DNA of 14,848 bases, from assembly GCA_016205965.1 (NCBI GenBank), contig JACQSM010000042.1, positions 1 through 14,848 of the forward strand, in the 5' to 3' direction. Shown here piece after piece: positions 13,592 to 14,848 of the stretch. Numbering within the stretch: position 1 is the stretch's first letter; each line of letters begins with the position of its first letter. The translations under genes and the position numbers were made by a program. The notes beneath the pieces are model-generated. The model was not told the origin of the DNA. It saw only the letters and a list, made by a program, of their open reading frames with translations, and did no database searches. The stretch is from Candidatus Uhrbacteria bacterium. GTDB taxonomy: Bacteria > Patescibacteriota > Patescibacteriia > SG8-24.

Positions 13592-14848
<1,257 letters not shown>

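Overview
The window looks like a chromosomal segment of a bacterium with moderately high GC, most plausibly a member of the Candidate Phyla Radiation (Patescibacteria). That placement is an inference from gene style: compact operons, a minimal tsaD-tsaE pair, a type IV pilus ATPase next to unrecognised proteins, stand-alone FtsX-type permeases and weak Shine-Dalgarno use. It rests on no marker that could be searched here. TGA is used as a stop (for example in the first gene, tsaD and the small ORF at 10589-10735), so the code is the standard bacterial one and not the TGA=Gly code of Gracilibacteria.

Layout, left to right. Positions 1-2625 (+) hold the end of an ABC ATPase and two tandem MacB/FtsX-type permeases with overlapping start and stop codons, one exporter operon. 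An orphan single-domain response regulator follows (2645-3028, +). A lower-GC patch holds a class II Fic protein (3169-4524, +) with its own promoter and a cluster of AGTCTA boxes. It converges on a tRNA-Glu(UUC) gene (4568-4642, -) through a shared bidirectional terminator. Further right are a small unknown protein (4771-5094, -) and a divergent control region (5095-5240). Then come tsaD and tsaE (5241-6747, +), two components of the machinery for tRNA t6A37.

Positions 6843-10735 are the least explained part. A 533-residue protein (+) has GHKL/Hsp90-type ATP-binding motifs in a permuted order plus a C-terminal HExxH. It converges, across a bidirectional terminator, on a 696-residue HExxH...E putative zinc peptidase (-). 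That peptidase gene is translationally coupled to a 48-residue charged helical protein encoded just upstream and missed by ordinary length cut-offs.

The right end (-) carries pilB, the type IV pilus extension ATPase, behind its own promoter and reading into the small ORF and the peptidase. Upstream of it are a polytopic membrane protein of unknown function and the C-terminal two thirds of ftsH, which runs off the window. A recurring signal is a -10 box 8-9 nt before the ATG of three transcription-unit-first genes (response regulator, tsaD, pilB) with no Shine-Dalgarno, which suggests leaderless mRNAs. Operon-internal or leadered genes have SDs or stop/start overlaps. No CRISPR array, insertion sequence, rRNA or replication origin was seen.
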